Assembly (NCBI GenBank): GCA_003996215.1
Contig: QJPP01007525.1
Coordinates: forward strand, 1,364,001-1,428,000
Reading direction: 5' to 3'
DNA length: 64,000 nucleotides
DNA from: Jaltomata sinuosa
Taxonomy: Eukaryota; Streptophyta; Magnoliopsida; Solanales; Solanaceae
Shown here: positions 35,901 to 48,526 of the stretch, one piece after another
Numbering within the stretch: position 1 is the stretch's first letter
Layout: each line of letters begins with the position of its first letter
Notes under the pieces: model-generated
Databases searched by the model: none
Seen by the model: the letters and a program-made list of their open reading frames with translations, nothing else
Told to the model about the DNA's origin: nothing
Program-made: the position numbers and the translations under genes

Positions 35901-37519
35901 CTGACAGAAAATCAAAAATAAATTAGGATAAATATTTTAGTGCATTTTCTTTCTTAGTTTTGAGTTTTGAGTTTTGAGTTTGTTCAACAAAAGAGACAAA
36001 TGAAAACGACGTCGTAGGGGAATTGCCTCGTTGGGCTAAAAATGAAGAGGCCCAAGATCACCCGTGATTCAAGGCAGAGAAGTTTAGGGCTTTGTTAGAA
36101 ATTTTTTGGGTAATGGTAATCGTATCAAGGGCCACGTTTTACGAGATAGCACTATAACAACTTTAATTTCTGTGCCAGATAGAGAGTTGTAGTGGGGGCC
36201 CAATAGAAGATCAGTCTGCAAAAGTGGGTCAAAAATCTGACTTGACTGACACACAAAGAGAGAGAACATAACAGGGCCCGTCCATTGTCGTGCTTGCCAA
36301 CTCAATATGCACTTCTTTAAAAAAAAAGGATCCAACTTGTAAAACATTGGAGTAACTAAATAGACTCATATATTAATAGTCAAAATATTTTAAATAGTAA
36401 TCACAACTCGAAGGCACCAAGGTTGTGGCCCAGTAATTAATGAGGTAAGTTAAGAAATCATTAGGTTTGAGGTCTCAGGTTCAAATTTGTAGCGGTTTTT
36501 TTAATTTGTTCTAGCCTTGGAAGAGAGTTACCTTTAGTCGAGGTGCGCGAAAGTTGATCCAGACACCATGGTCATAAAAAAATGAAGGTAATCACAACTT
36601 GAAGGTACAATTTTGGACAAAACTCATAAACTTTTGTTTAGATTATGTATTTATATAAAAATATTTAATTGCAAACTCAAAAACTAAATTTTGTTTTTAT
36701 AAGTTTGATATTAAATTCCGAACACATACATTTTTAAATTTTAGTTTAATTTCACCTCTATGAGTAAATAATAGTTACTCCTTTGTAAGTATCTAAAGTT
36801 GCCTCTACGAGTAATAGTTACTTTACAAGTATGTGAAAACGTGATTATACAACTAAATATTATATAATGTAGTGTATAAATGTTAAAACCTTTAAAAATA
36901 GTTAGTATTAATGGACTCTTCTTGGACAAGTGTAGCTCCGTTATTGAACTTAAATTCACTAGGTTATCACATCAATTGCAGGATGCAATAAACATATTTA
37001 GTAACTTCGATTATGTGTATACATTTTTATTTTCATACTAAATTGGTGTATGCATTGTCATAAATGTTGACCTATTTCTTAAAATTTGTTGCAGAATATG
37101 CATACACATTGAGAGTAGATGAAAAGAGCGACGTTTATAGTTTCGGTGTGGTTCTATTGGAGCTCATCACCGGGCGTCGTCCGGTGGGTGAATTCGGAGA
37201 CGGAGTGGACATAGTGCAATGGAGCAAGAAAGTGACAAATTGTAAAAGAGAACAAGTAACACACATTGTGGATCCAAGGCTAACCACTGTGCCTGAAGAT
37301 GAAGCCATGCATTTGTTCTTTATTTCTATGCTTTGCATCCAAGAAAATAGCGTAGAACGTCCAACAATGAGGGAAGTCATTCAGATGTTATCAGAGTTTC
37401 CACGACAATCGCCAGAGTATCATCAACCCTCGTCTTCAAAAGTTGTTTTTCAAAAACTAAAGAGCCTTGAGAATAACCAAATTACTTGTCCGAACATCCG
37501 GAAAGAACTTTTGGTCTAA
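32969..37519 (+). CDS. BAM3: BAM3-type LRR receptor-like kinase
   Basis: Two exons, 32969-35531 and 37095-37519, joined in phase 1 (CCTG/GTACG ... gcag/AATATG), give 995 aa. I chose the ATG at 32969 because it starts a signal peptide (MLPLILVTLFTLVGTS); the frame is open further upstream but without an ATG. In order: signal peptide, N-terminal cap with CSWVGIKC (about 53-59), some twenty leucine-rich repeats, a Cys pair in the C-terminal cap (CGSLLNNPC), a membrane span (about 630-652), and a kinase domain with IGRGGAGIVY (from about 688), AVKK, HRDVKSNN (about 805), DFGLAKF (about 825) and APEYAY. All catalytic residues are present. The closest family member I know is Arabidopsis BAM3, a CLE45 receptor in phloem development and root growth; the single intron near the APE motif is shared with the CLV1/BAM group. 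The ligand in this species is inferred. Confidence 0.93.
36415..36587 (+). mobile_element. tRNA-derived SINE with target-site duplication
   Basis: A 173-bp element in the kinase-gene intron. It has a tRNA-like head (ggttgtggcccagtaatt as box A, ggttcaaatt as box B), a body with gtcgaggtgcgcgaaagttg and a short A run near the end. It is flanked by an 18-bp direct repeat with one mismatch (gtaatcacaactcgaagg at 36397-36414 and 36588-36605). Sense matches the gene. Confidence 0.85.
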
Positions 37520-37918
37520 CCAATTTTCATTTTTATATGATGGTCCTCTTGGCAAGTGCTTGAATTCACTATAGTGCTTTAATTTTAACTTGTTATTATT
37601 CTTTCTACTTGTTTAAGGATAGGGGTTTTGCGACAAAGAGAAGTAGGAACATAATTAGTATGTATTAGTAGTTAGTTGCTTTTTATTAATCTTAGGGTTG
37701 GGGGTGTTTAATTTCCTGGCAAAGGCAAGGCAGACCCAATTAAGTTGGTTCTGAATGCTTTTTGTATCATATGGTTATATACAGGTATATATTGTTCCTT
37801 GTACGGCTGAATTAATTCTCCAATAATATTTCATTGTTTATTGTTGGCTTACTTTAAAATTAAATCGAGGTAAGAAATCTCATGTCCCTTTGTTTCTTTA
37901 TGATCATGTATATAAAGA

Positions 37919-37983
37919 CAACAACAACAACAACAACATACCCAGTGTATTCCCACAGCGTGGGGTCTGGGGAGGGTAGAGTG
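37919..37983 (-). repeat. SINE/LINE 3'-end fragment with (TTG)n tail
   Basis: On the plus strand it begins acaacaacaacaacaaca and runs catacccagtgtattcccac, then gtggggtctggggagggtag. This is the 3' tail only, in minus orientation, with its (TTG)6 end preserved. Confidence 0.75.
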
Positions 37984-39321
37984 TAATCATGTATATAAAG
38001 AAACGTTAAAAAATTGGATGTTAATTTTGCACCGAGTGCTATGTGACCAACATATAATACTCCCTCCTTTGTTCTCAGTGTTTCAATCTTCTTCTTCTCT
38101 AGTGTTGGTTAATAGAATTTTTATGGCAATGAGTGTTATGTGACCAACATGTAATGTTCTTTTCGTTCTCAATGTTTCAGTTGTTATATTTTAAATCTTT
38201 AGACGAATTCCATACTTAAAATAAATAAATTAAATTGATTTACTATGGATGAGGCGCACCATAAGTGAAATGAAATTGATGAATTAATTAATTTTAGATT
38301 ATCAAACGCATGAGGGCATCATGAGTGAAAGAAATTAAGGTAATGTGAGCAAAGTTATTGCGTGAGGTTAATCGTAACATCAATTGCAAAAGAATGAGGT
38401 CTGAGTTGATGAACAGGAGAAGGCCGCAACACATCTCTATCATCGTTCTCCCCTCGAGCTAATTAATCATGTTAAAATATGAGGCGACCCGATCAAGAGA
38501 GCATCAAGGATATATCGACTGTTATTGAAATGAAATGAATTAACTATCATAGTTTGAATGCCAGACAAAAATGTCTCAAGTTTAGTATGACAACCAATAT
38601 GCCAAACTTTAGACATTTTGTCAAGAGTTAGGCTTTGACAGATTTAACTTCATACGCGACATCTTTTCAACTTCAATTCCACAAGTGTTAAATGGATTTT
38701 GAAGCGACTAAACATACAAAAAATTGATATGCTTTTACTACAAAAGTAAACAACGGTCCTCAAATTGCTATATGTGCACTTACCAACATTGTCATTCAAC
38801 GTGGTTTGGATCAAAATACAAATCTAATGTTTATTCTATCGAACCTCAAGTTGAAAATAAAATGAGTTGGGGGATTATGTTCTTCCAGATATTTATATCC
38901 CATCTTAGTTTTGATTTTTTTTTATCTTAAAATTTCATTTTCATTTTTGAAATTGTTGCTTTAAATATATGAATGTTATAAAATAAAGATAGCATAGTAA
39001 AATTAAATAGCAAGAGCAAAGAGAGAAAGAAAGTAGGAGTAGTAATTTGCTTTCTTATATTTCTTGGTGTATTTCATATTATTAAACAAAAAATAAGGAG
39101 GGGGGGGGGGGTATATATAGGCCTATAAACTTGGTCACAAGAGTAAAGTGTAGTGCTATAATACTTGGATATAAGTCATCCAAGAAGGCATGATCCACAT
39201 AGTCAATTGGTCATCCACTCTATTTACAACAATGGAGAATTAGTTCAATTTTACAATTGGGAATAACATAACTGAATTTGGCATATGAATATTAGGCCTG
39301 CTCACAAGACTAGTACGCCAT

Positions 39322-39446
39322 TACAGAGTAGCCCAATGTTGAGGCCCAAAAGAATCTTACAGAGTAGCCCAATGTTGAGGCCTAAAAGAATCATAAAGAG
39401 CAGCCCAATGTTGAGGCCCAAAAGAATCATACAGAGTAGCCCAATC
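39322..39446. repeat. 36-bp tandem repeat, 3.5 copies
   Basis: Units start at 39322, 39358, 39394 and 39430, each tacagagtagcccaatgttg followed by aggcccaaaagaatc, with at most a few changes between units. Open in several frames but not protein-like. Confidence 0.85.
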
Positions 39447-40559
39447 TTCAACATTGCTTCCCCTTTGAATTCACGTTTAAGGCTTGAACACTTTAACGAG
39501 TCCAAATCATAAATTTAAAAAATGAATATAACAATATTAATTGAAACATTAAAAGAATATAAATTATTATACTCAGACTTCAGGCAATATCATCTTTATC
39601 CTAGACTTCTTAATTATATATGAGTATCATTATATTCTTTTAATCCCATAATTATAGATGATTCCGTATAAATTTTATTATGAATTGATTGTTGATATAT
39701 ATTCCTTTGGAATATTTGATGCTTTTTATTCATATTGTCACCTTGATTTTTTCCAATAGATTTGATTTAATAAAGAATGTTTTTTTTCCCAACCTCGTTA
39801 AAACATAAATAATAAAAACCTCTTGAATTTATCTTTTTTCTTTGTCTTGTGATTTGTGAGCTATTTTAAACTTGATATTTTGTTATAAATAGTGACGTAG
39901 CTACATTGATTAAATGATAGTCTCTCTAACACTCTTTGTCGAATAATCATATTGTACATTGTATATATAGGTTAAAAACAACTTTTTAAAAATACATCTT
40001 AAAATTTTGAATACCTTTAGTAAAATTCAACTGGGGCCAAGTATTTACTCTAAAAACATAAGCTAATAAACTTTATAATCTGTCTTGATATTTATCTAAA
40101 AGTTACATTGCATATGTGTCATGTTTTCCTTCCAATGCACATATTTCCCTTTTCTCATTAAAGCCAATTTTTTTATTTTAGGGGAAACAACAAAGATGTC
40201 AATTTACCACTAACGATCAAACCTAATATTTGCAACAACTTTTATTTATTTTATTTTTTATCCACTCTTTTAATTCAATTTTAAAATATCCCAATCTACA
40301 TTTAATTTTCTAAAATATCTACTCAATAATACAAAATAAATCAATAGATATTTTTTTTTAAATAAACAACTGGACTCTTCTAATAGTGCTCGTCCACCAT
40401 TCAAATAGGAAAAAAACAAAGAATCTTCAGTACCAGCCATTGACTATAAAATCAACGGCTCAGATCTTTTGACGGCAAATCAAGAAACGAATATGAACCG
40501 TTAGATCAAAATTAAGGGTTTAGTCACAGTACCTTTACACTCCACGCCTCTCCCTATTA

Positions 40560-40698
40560 TACACTCACGCAGTCCTTTCTACATTCTTCCTCTTTCGTTT
40601 CCCACAAAAACCTTCGCTTACAGGGAAACCGCTTATATATACCATAGCGGTTTTCCAGCTCCCCCGGATCGGTGGTTTTCTTTATTTTCTTATAAACG
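40560..40698 (+). promoter_or_regulatory. Core promoter and 5'UTR exon of the YTH gene
   Basis: Pyrimidine-rich leader sequence (ctacattcttcctctttcg, then ccgcttatatataccatagc) ends at the donor AAACG/GTGAGT at 40698. The acceptor ggtcacag at 41658 then joins the exon with the start codon. The start site of transcription is inferred, not visible. Confidence 0.5.
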
Positions 40699-41686
40699 GT
40701 GAGTTTTTGTTTGTTTGTCATGATTTTCTTTGGTTGTAAATGAGTTGTTGTTGTTGATAGGGCTAGAAAGATCTAAAGGGTCTGTTTTTTTTTGAAAGAT
40801 TTTGTCTGGGTTTCGTCTGTTTCATGTGATTTTAACGTGAAAAAGGTGTTATTTTTGGTTGGGGTTTTCACGCAACCTTTTTTCTTGGAAAGATTTTTCT
40901 GGGTTTCACATGATTAGGGTTTTTTTAGTACCTTTTTTGATTTATTTTTCCAGTGGAATTAGACATGGGTTTCCATTTTTATTGACATTTTAGTTCATTT
41001 TTTTTGCGTATTGGGTGAAAAACTTTATGGTAGCTTTTGACATGCAATGGAAGAAGCTTTTGTGTTATGTTCAATTTGTTTTTCTGGGTATGATTGATTT
41101 TCAACCCTAGTTTAGTCTATTTTATAGCTTGATATCTTTTTTGCCCATTATTTGATGCCCCTATTAATTTGCTGCTATTCTGCGTTGTTGTGAAGCAAAA
41201 ACACTAGTATAGATTGAGGGACTATATTCTCTTTCCCCTTGTTTTATGGGGTAATCATTTGAAACTAGATAAGATCCACCCTTTTTCTTTGTTGGTCAAT
41301 TATTTAGGATAAAGTGAGGGAAACCAATTTTTTCTCTCTACATTATATTTGATAGGCTATATTTCATTTCCTTCTATTTAGGCATGAATTTATGTTGTTT
41401 TTGATTTTTTTAAAATATATTCTGTTATCTACAAGTTCATGGCTCGGAATGATTTTCTTGTGTGTTTAATTCAAAGCTCTTGGAAGATATTCTTGTCTGC
41501 ATGGTTCTGTGCGGTTGTTTTCTTCTTTTCTAGTCTTGAAAAGAACTTTTTTCTTAATTATGTTGTCTTAAAACTGTTCACCTCATTTTTAATTATTTGT
41601 TTGTTCTCAAAAGTTTCTGTTTCCTTTTTACCTTATGCATTTTGTCAACTGGTCACAGGTCAGGAATTGGGTTTTGAAGCTTGATA

Positions 41687-42867
41687 ATGGCTGGAGAGAA
41701 GATTATAGAAAAACGTATCCTGCTAATATTTGAGTCTGCAATGTTCTTGGGTCTTTTTGATACATTTTTAGCTGCTTTACTACATATTTGAAATTTTTGG
41801 GGACATGGTTCTTAATATGTGTATAATGTCCCAATCTGTTATTTGGCCTGTGGTTGGAGAATTGAGGACTGGGTTGCTCCACAGTATGATTTTCTTGCTG
41901 ATAAGCAGATTTCAGAATGTTAGGAGGCGTCGGGAAATAATATATGCGTTTTCAAACTATCAAAGAAGTGCCCAACAATAGTTTCTGTACAGAAATCTAT
42001 GAAATCCTAACACTTCAAAATGTATTTTCAGGGAATAGCTTTGATCCCCGATTACATAAAAGGGTGTTTTCAGGAAACAGCTTTGATCTCTTATTTTTTT
42101 TCCTTTTTTTCCTCAAGTTCCCATGTGTGGGGATGGAAATTGCAAAGGGACATGCTAAATTTGTATACTATCGTTGCAAACATTTATTGTCCTAGTCTTA
42201 GGTGTATGTGCTGGCATCAGATGTGCGAAGAGCTCAATGACTACTGTCTATAAGATTATAACACTTGATAAAAATATGATAACACTTGAATTTAACCCAA
42301 CCCTATGTAGAATCTGGATTTCATTTGAAAAAGTCTTCTGTTTGAAGGTACTAGTTGTTTTGTCAAGTCCTGAAGTTGGACTTATTATAATACTATTGGC
42401 TATTTTGTCATGACTTTAACTTTTTTCAAGCTGAAGCTGTTGCTCCAGGACTGAAATCTGATTCCTCTACCAAATTGATTGAGAAGGATTTGGTATGCTG
42501 CAACTCATTTCTTTCTCTTATTTTGACATGCTATATTTGTTTTCCTGAGATTGTTGAATGTAAAAATATGTTACTTTACTAAAAACAATAAGATTGCTGT
42601 ACGTGAACAATTTGTGAGCAATTTTTGCTAAATAGCACGTAGGTTCACCATATGTCCAAGGACAGGTAGAGGTAGACTGAGAAATAATTGGGAGAGGTGA
42701 TTAGAAAGGACATGTCCCATCTTCAACTCACCGACGAGCACTTGACCCTAGATATGAGAGTATGGAGGTCGAGGATCAAGGTAGACGGGTAACAGGTAGT
42801 TGAGCAACTTCTCTCGTCCTACTAGTAGAGCTTGGTTCTAGGCTGGAGCACTCATATGATCCCTTAC

Positions 42868-42926
<59 letters not shown>

Positions 42927-45900
42927 TAGCATTATCTTGTTTCTTCAATTTGATTACTACTGTTGTTATTGTTACTATTTTTATCTTTACTATTAGAAAC
43001 AACCTCTCTAGTCTCTACCTCACAAAGGTAGCTGTAAGGTCTGTGTACACCTCACCCTCCCCAGACCCCCACTTGTGAGACGACACTGGGTGTTCTCGAT
43101 TATTTTCTGCTTTTGTGACATCTATTTTTTTATTCTTTTTGTAAATAAAAGGGGGTTGTGGCCTGAGTGGGGCAGTTGGTTGGGCACACAGATTATACTG
43201 TCCAAGGTTTGAGGAGTACTGTTATGTCTTTTGTCTTGAACCCCACATGTTTTCAGCTGTGCTTATGTATTTGTTTGGTTCACATAAAACATGCTTATAG
43301 TTTCATACTTTCATTTTATGTACTTTAGACATTTTCCTTTTCTTTTCCCTGATTTTCGGTAAAACACAAAACATGTACAGGTCTCAAAAAAAGATGGAAA
43401 AGTTTCTGATTCGGTCTCTTCTTTGGGAGCTGTGACTGGCATCAAGGGTGACATTGATCAACCACCTGCTGTAGAGCAAGGTGCTTATTATCCACCTACT
43501 AGCTATTGTGATTACTACTACCCAGGTTAGATATTGAATTGGTTTTGTCATTGTTCCTGTAGTTTTTGGACCCTCTCTTATTTCATTCATGATGTGAAGT
43601 TCATTTCAAAAAATATGCCGGAAAACTTTTTGTTATTGGTCATAAACTAATTATGACCACCACATCATTCTATTCCTTATATAAATGCATTGGAAAATCT
43701 TGATTGAAAATTGTTATCTTTATGAGAAGTGTCAAGTGTGTGTTTATGTATTATATACATAGAGCTAAACATTGTACGATATTAAGTGTTTTCTTATCAT
43801 TCCATCAATTGTAAAGTAGTAGTCAAATTTAGGGGGATGAGCTTCTGAGACAGAGTTGTCACACATGCTGAGAAGAACACATATCAGCCTAAGTTTGTAA
43901 CATTCTATTAGTGCTGACTTATGATAAACTACATCTTTAGGACATGATTTATTATATACTCTTGGGGAGAGATTGCTACATCCTTTGATACTTGTTTACG
44001 AATTGTGGCACATTTTGTATTTTCAAATTATTGTTTTGTCTGTTCATTGTAAATATGAGGTGCGAAAAAACGTGAAATGTAACAATATTTATGGAAAATT
44101 TCAAGAAAATCAAAACTGGCAACACTGGGAAAAAAAAGGCCAATGGAAGTAGAAATTTAAAGCAAGTAACGAAACCCTGCTTTTGGGGGTGTGTTGAACT
44201 CTTTTTACTGATTAGGGAATTAGGTGGGTCTCCATGCTACCAAGAATTTTATGTAAAAAGGACCAGGAGGATTTGGCAGAAATAGCTGGAACTATTACTG
44301 GAGCAAATAAATGGAATCGTGGGGACAGTTTAGGTGTGGTTTGATAGAGTTTTGGGCCATGCTTTACTGTTTTTTTAAATTTTATTTTCAGGTCTTTACT
44401 CCAGCATTAAAATTTGATCTATGCAGGGTGCTTGCTTTGCTATTAAGTATAATGACCCGTTAGATGATAGTGTAATTTGAATTTTCTATTTGCAGGATAT
44501 AATGGGACTTATAATCAGTTAGATGATCAAGCTTACTTTAATGCGGTAGGTTTTACTTCAATAAGGGGTGTGTTATCTTAAATTGCTTTCTTGTCTGACA
44601 ACTTAAACACAATCTGGTGATTCTCAGGGTGTTCAATCAGATAATGGTTCCCTTCTCTACTATATGCCTGGCTATAATCCTTACAGTGCTGGATTTGTGG
44701 GAGGCGATGGGAAGCAGCCGTACCTGTCGTCTGGATATCTTCAGCAACCTGGCTCATATGGTTTAGATTCCATGCCATGTTATTCATGGGGGGGTTCAAC
44801 GTACTGTGCAGATATCACCAATACTGCTGCTCCCAAATCCGGGAATGTCAAATCAACTTTTGGACGAAATGGTTCAGTCAAGTCAAATGGTTTTAACTCC
44901 ACAAAAACGAATAGTTCTTTCTCAAGCAAAAACTCGACCATGCTCTTTAACCCAAAGAGGAGTCCATCTACTGCCATGACAAATCCGCCAAAGTCTATCC
45001 ATCAAGCTCAGCCTTTCAATCCAGTCAACAAGGTCTGTTTAAATTTCCTCTGAAGGTCGATGTTTGATTAACTATAACTATATTGATGGCTTTCTTTGCC
45101 AATGTTGAATGGTAAAATCTATGCCGAAATGTCTTCTCTCACTCCTTCCAGAGGGAAAAGGGCTCTTAAGTTTTTAATTTCTTTTGTTTTTTCTAGTGAG
45201 GACTTTGAAAGAGTATGTGTTCTCCCATATTTCTCTTAACAAGTTTTATCCCCCTGTCTTGGCTGTTTCAGTCTGATGTCCAGTCTGGAGGCCTGATGAA
45301 GGGGTTTCATCTGGCTGGGGACTACCCATCATACACCAGTCAAAATCAAGGGTTTTTCATGCCTTATGATCCCATTAACTGTCAAACAAACAGTAGAATG
45401 TGGAATGGGAACTACAGAGCTAAACCACGGGGAAATTTCACCAGATATAGTGGGTTTGAGGCATCAAATGAGTTACCTCGTGGTCCCCGCGCCAACGGCA
45501 GGAGCGTCCCTTCAAAACCATCTGCTGAGGAGGATCAGCTCTTGCCAACTATTCAGAGGGAGAAGTATAACAAAGAGGATTTTAAGACTCAGTATGATAA
45601 TGCAAAGTTTTACATTATCAAGTCATACAGTGAAGATGATATTCACAAGTGTGTCAAATATGATGTATGGTCAAGTACTCCAAATGGGAACAAGAAATTG
45701 GACACTGCCTTCCTTGATGCTGAGGGTAAAGCAAGTGGAACTGGTTCAAGCTGTCCAGTGTTCCTCTTCTTTTCAGTAAGTTATCTATCCTGTCTTGTAT
45801 TTTTTCCTTGCAAAGAAATAATGACATCTGAATGTGATTGTTTTCATTTGTGCACGTGGACATGTCTTTAGGTGGTGTTAATCTAACTTCTGAGTTACTT

Positions 45901-47154
45901 CTCTTGGAATTTCAGGTGAATGGAAGTGGACAGTTTTTAGGTGTAGCCGAGATGGTTGGGCAGGTTGACTTCAACAGAAACATGGACTTTTGGCAGCTTG
46001 ATAAGTGGAGTGGGTTCTTCCCAGTGAAGTGGCACATTGTTAAAGATGTCCCTAACACACAGTTCAAGCACATCATCCTCGAAAACAATGATAATAGACC
46101 TGTAACCTATAGCAGAGATACTCAGGAGGTATATTTCAGTTTTTGCTTTACCATTTTTGGCTATTCCTATAGAAGGTGATTAATATTTGGTCAGTCTATG
46201 TCTCTGATTGGAATGGCAGAATATGATATTGAAGTTTCTGTTTTCTCTCTAAATTTGTTCGCTTGTCTCTCAACTTCCGTATTGATTCTTAATTATAAAG
46301 TTAGAGATCTAACTAGGATGCTGTCATTCCAGATTGGATTGAAGGAAGGTTTGGAAATGCTTGACATACTTAAGAATTACTCAGAGAAGACATCTATATT
46401 GGATGATTTCAATTTCTATGAGAAGCGTGAGAAATTGCTCAAGGCTAAAAGGAGTTCAAAACCAACTATTCAAGCTGATGTATTCGAGAAAACTGATTCT
46501 CTTGTGAGTTTCTCCTCCTTGTGCATTTATATAGTCTTCAACAAGTGGTGCAGCTCTGCATTTTAGCTAAGATACCTCGTGTTCCCTTTAAAGCTGTGGA
46601 CACAGTTATGCATGTTTGTAGCACACACTTCATATGAAATTTATATCTAGCTATTCTAAACTTTAAATTAGACAATTTATCAAACTGTAAGAATTAGAAA
46701 ATGGTTTTCTAAAAGTATTACGGATTGCCAACGGACTTTTACGGATTTTCGAGCTATCAAACCTAAAATTCACTCTTTTAGTATATTCTTTCACATAATG
46801 AAACGATGTATTCAAAAAGGCTGGTTGATTCTTGTGAGTTTTTCCTCCATCTTGTGTGTTAAGTTAATCTGTAACTATGTAGTGCAGCTCCCCATTTTAG
46901 TTGGTGGATACTTTATGTTGCAGTTGTTTCTGTTTGAAGCACACTTCATAAATAAATGTCGTGGACAACATTTGTAGTGAAATCAAAATAACGTTATGAT
47001 TTTTAATGTTGCTGTGGTGCAGAAGCAATTCAAAGGAGGAGACAAGGTACTTGAGGAGGAGCTGAAGACCAACTCGGCTGATCCAACTGCATCTCTCGTT
47101 TCTCTCACCAAGAACCTTTCAATTAATTCAAGGCCATTCAAAAGTAGTGTCTGA
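41687..47154 (+). CDS. YTH-domain m6A reader (ECT family)
   Basis: Nine coding exons: 41687-41714, 42431-42492, 43381-43525, 44496-44545, 44628-45032, 45272-45775, 45916-46128, 46333-46503 and 47023-47154. All are GT/AG with agreeing phases; the product is 569 aa. It starts MAGEKIIEKPEAVAPG. Residues 1-330 are Tyr/Gly/Ser-rich and disordered, typical of ECT proteins. The YTH domain spans about 340-475 (AKFYIIKSYSEDDIHKCVKY). The cage that binds N6-methyladenosine is intact: Trp363 in YDVWSST, Trp424 and Trp429 in FWQLDKWSGFF. Family members bind methylated mRNA in the cytosol and control stability and organ growth; this is known for Arabidopsis ECT2-4 and inferred here. The first two exons are short and rest on phase and splice signals. 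I cannot say which ECT it corresponds to. Confidence 0.92.
42640..43099 (+). mobile_element. LINE 3' end in a YTH-gene intron
   Basis: From 42640 the frame gives RTGRGRLRNNWER and, after a frameshift and stops, LQLTDEHLTLDMRVW and RSRIKVDG with a stop, the C-terminus of plant LINE polyproteins. A 3' untranslated part follows with a (TTA)n run at 42868-42926. The end module (caacctctctagtctctacc, gtctgtgtacacctcaccct, cagacccccacttgtgag) is the one found alone at 11235, 21540 and 37919. Same orientation as the gene. Confidence 0.75.
42868..42926. repeat. (TTA)n microsatellite, about 59 bp
   Basis: An uninterrupted ATT/TTA run in the 3' part of the LINE remnant, inside the second coding intron of the YTH gene. 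Confidence 0.95.
43146..43205 (+). repeat. Possible tRNA-like SINE head
   Basis: Contains ggcctgagtggggcagttgg (box A-like) and ccaaggtttgagg (box B-like) with about the spacing of a tRNA promoter. No clear tail or target-site duplication follows. Confidence 0.35.
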
Positions 47155-47838
47155 ATCATAGGTTGCCTCCAAGAGGCATTTTATGACTAGGTAGTCCTGA
47201 AGCATCAAATGCGTCCTTGTTTCTTCTTTTTGTGTTAATTAGCTTTATAGGCATACGCTCCTCCCACTGCTGGGCTTTTGGGATGGCTTTACTTACTAGT
47301 CGCTTCGTTAGTTTTTTCATCTTTAAGGAAGGAAAAGGTTTCTGTTTCTTTTCTCTCGACTTTGCAATGTTTGTTTACTCTCGAAAGATCTCTACTTTTG
47401 TTTTAGTTTTTCAGTATTGAGATAATGTTAAAGAAAAAGTTGATCCCCACCTCCCCAGTCTAGCTCTACTTTATTTTTATAAGAATTAATTTCTAGTATT
47501 ATTTTTCCATTTTGTCATTATATTACTAGACGACTGTGGCTGACGTGTTTGGAGTCCTGCATCCAAATTTCTTGAGAGTTGAAGTCACAGCATTTGAAAT
47601 GTTCGTTCCATTTGTCAACTGAAGCAATTGAGAATTGTATTGGGTATTAACTTTATCAAGCGTATACTGCTTTACATTATATCTTCAATCATCCATCAAC
47701 CAATTGCACATAAAAAACTAGTTGAGTTTTGGCAATTTCAGTGGGTATCGTTTCAAGTGAAATTGGCCATACATGATATTTGCACCAGATTTTGTAGGTG
47801 AGTCAGGCTTCTTTGTCCTTCTAATTAGCTATGGAAAG

Positions 47839-48020
47839 TTAATACAGGGAGCCCAGGGGATTAACACACATCGGTGTGGCCGGAGGTTGTTCAAAAACAG
47901 TGAAAGAGTGGAGTGCCATGGCTGTGCATCCATGTCTTGCAAGCGCGTCTGCCACTTTGTTTTTCTCCCTATATATGTGCTCCACCGTGAGCAACGATCT
48001 GTAAGAAATGTTAGTCACTT
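47839..48020 (-). pseudogene. RNase H-like domain relic of a non-LTR retroelement
   Basis: On the minus strand one frame reads SYRSLLTVEHIYREKNKVAD, then ALARHGCTAMALHSFTVFEQ and PPATPMCVNPLGSLY with a stop. The pattern H(I/V)YRE.N..ADALA.HG...F..PP is the C-terminal end of the RNase H-like domain (RVT_3) found in plant LINE-type and related sequences. Upstream of this frame are stop codons, so only the last 60 or so residues survive. It is not part of either neighbouring gene. Confidence 0.7.
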
Positions 48021-48526
48021 TTATCCCAACTTTGCATCTAGATTAATTTCACTGAAGGTGCATTTCAGCGAAACCAAGAATCAACTTGCCCATTTTTTCT
48101 TAATAAACCATATAATACATGTAGATGTCGTTAGATAAAAAGCATATTATTCAAAATGCCTGCACACGAATTGTCCAGACACATGGGAAGAAATTAATCA
48201 TTTGCTTATGCTGGAACTAGAATTTGGTGCTAGGGGGATTCAAGATGATTTTATAAAGTATCACTATATTCATTACTCTTTACCCGCAAAGTGCCAAAGC
48301 ATGCAAACTTCCATTAAAAACAAAAAGCAAGCCTATTTTGAATCCTCAAAATACAATAAGTTTCACCTTGGATCCTTATTGTTTATGGCAATGCATAACC
48401 TACTTGAAAACACTAACAAGTAGTGTTATCCTATATAACCAAAATAAAAAAGTTAATACATTTCTTTTCTCATCGCTGGATGTTAGAAGAAATGGTTGTA
48501 TTCTCGACTTATAAAGTTCCTTAGGA

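Larger units (their letters stand above)
37520..40559. other. Intergenic region between the kinase and YTH genes
   Basis: No coding region is supported. It holds the kinase 3' flank, a SINE/LINE tail, a pair of diverged direct repeats about 94 bp apart (gtgaccaacatataatactc near 38040 and its partner near 38134), a 12-nt G run (39100-39111) and a 36-bp tandem repeat. Confidence 0.45.
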
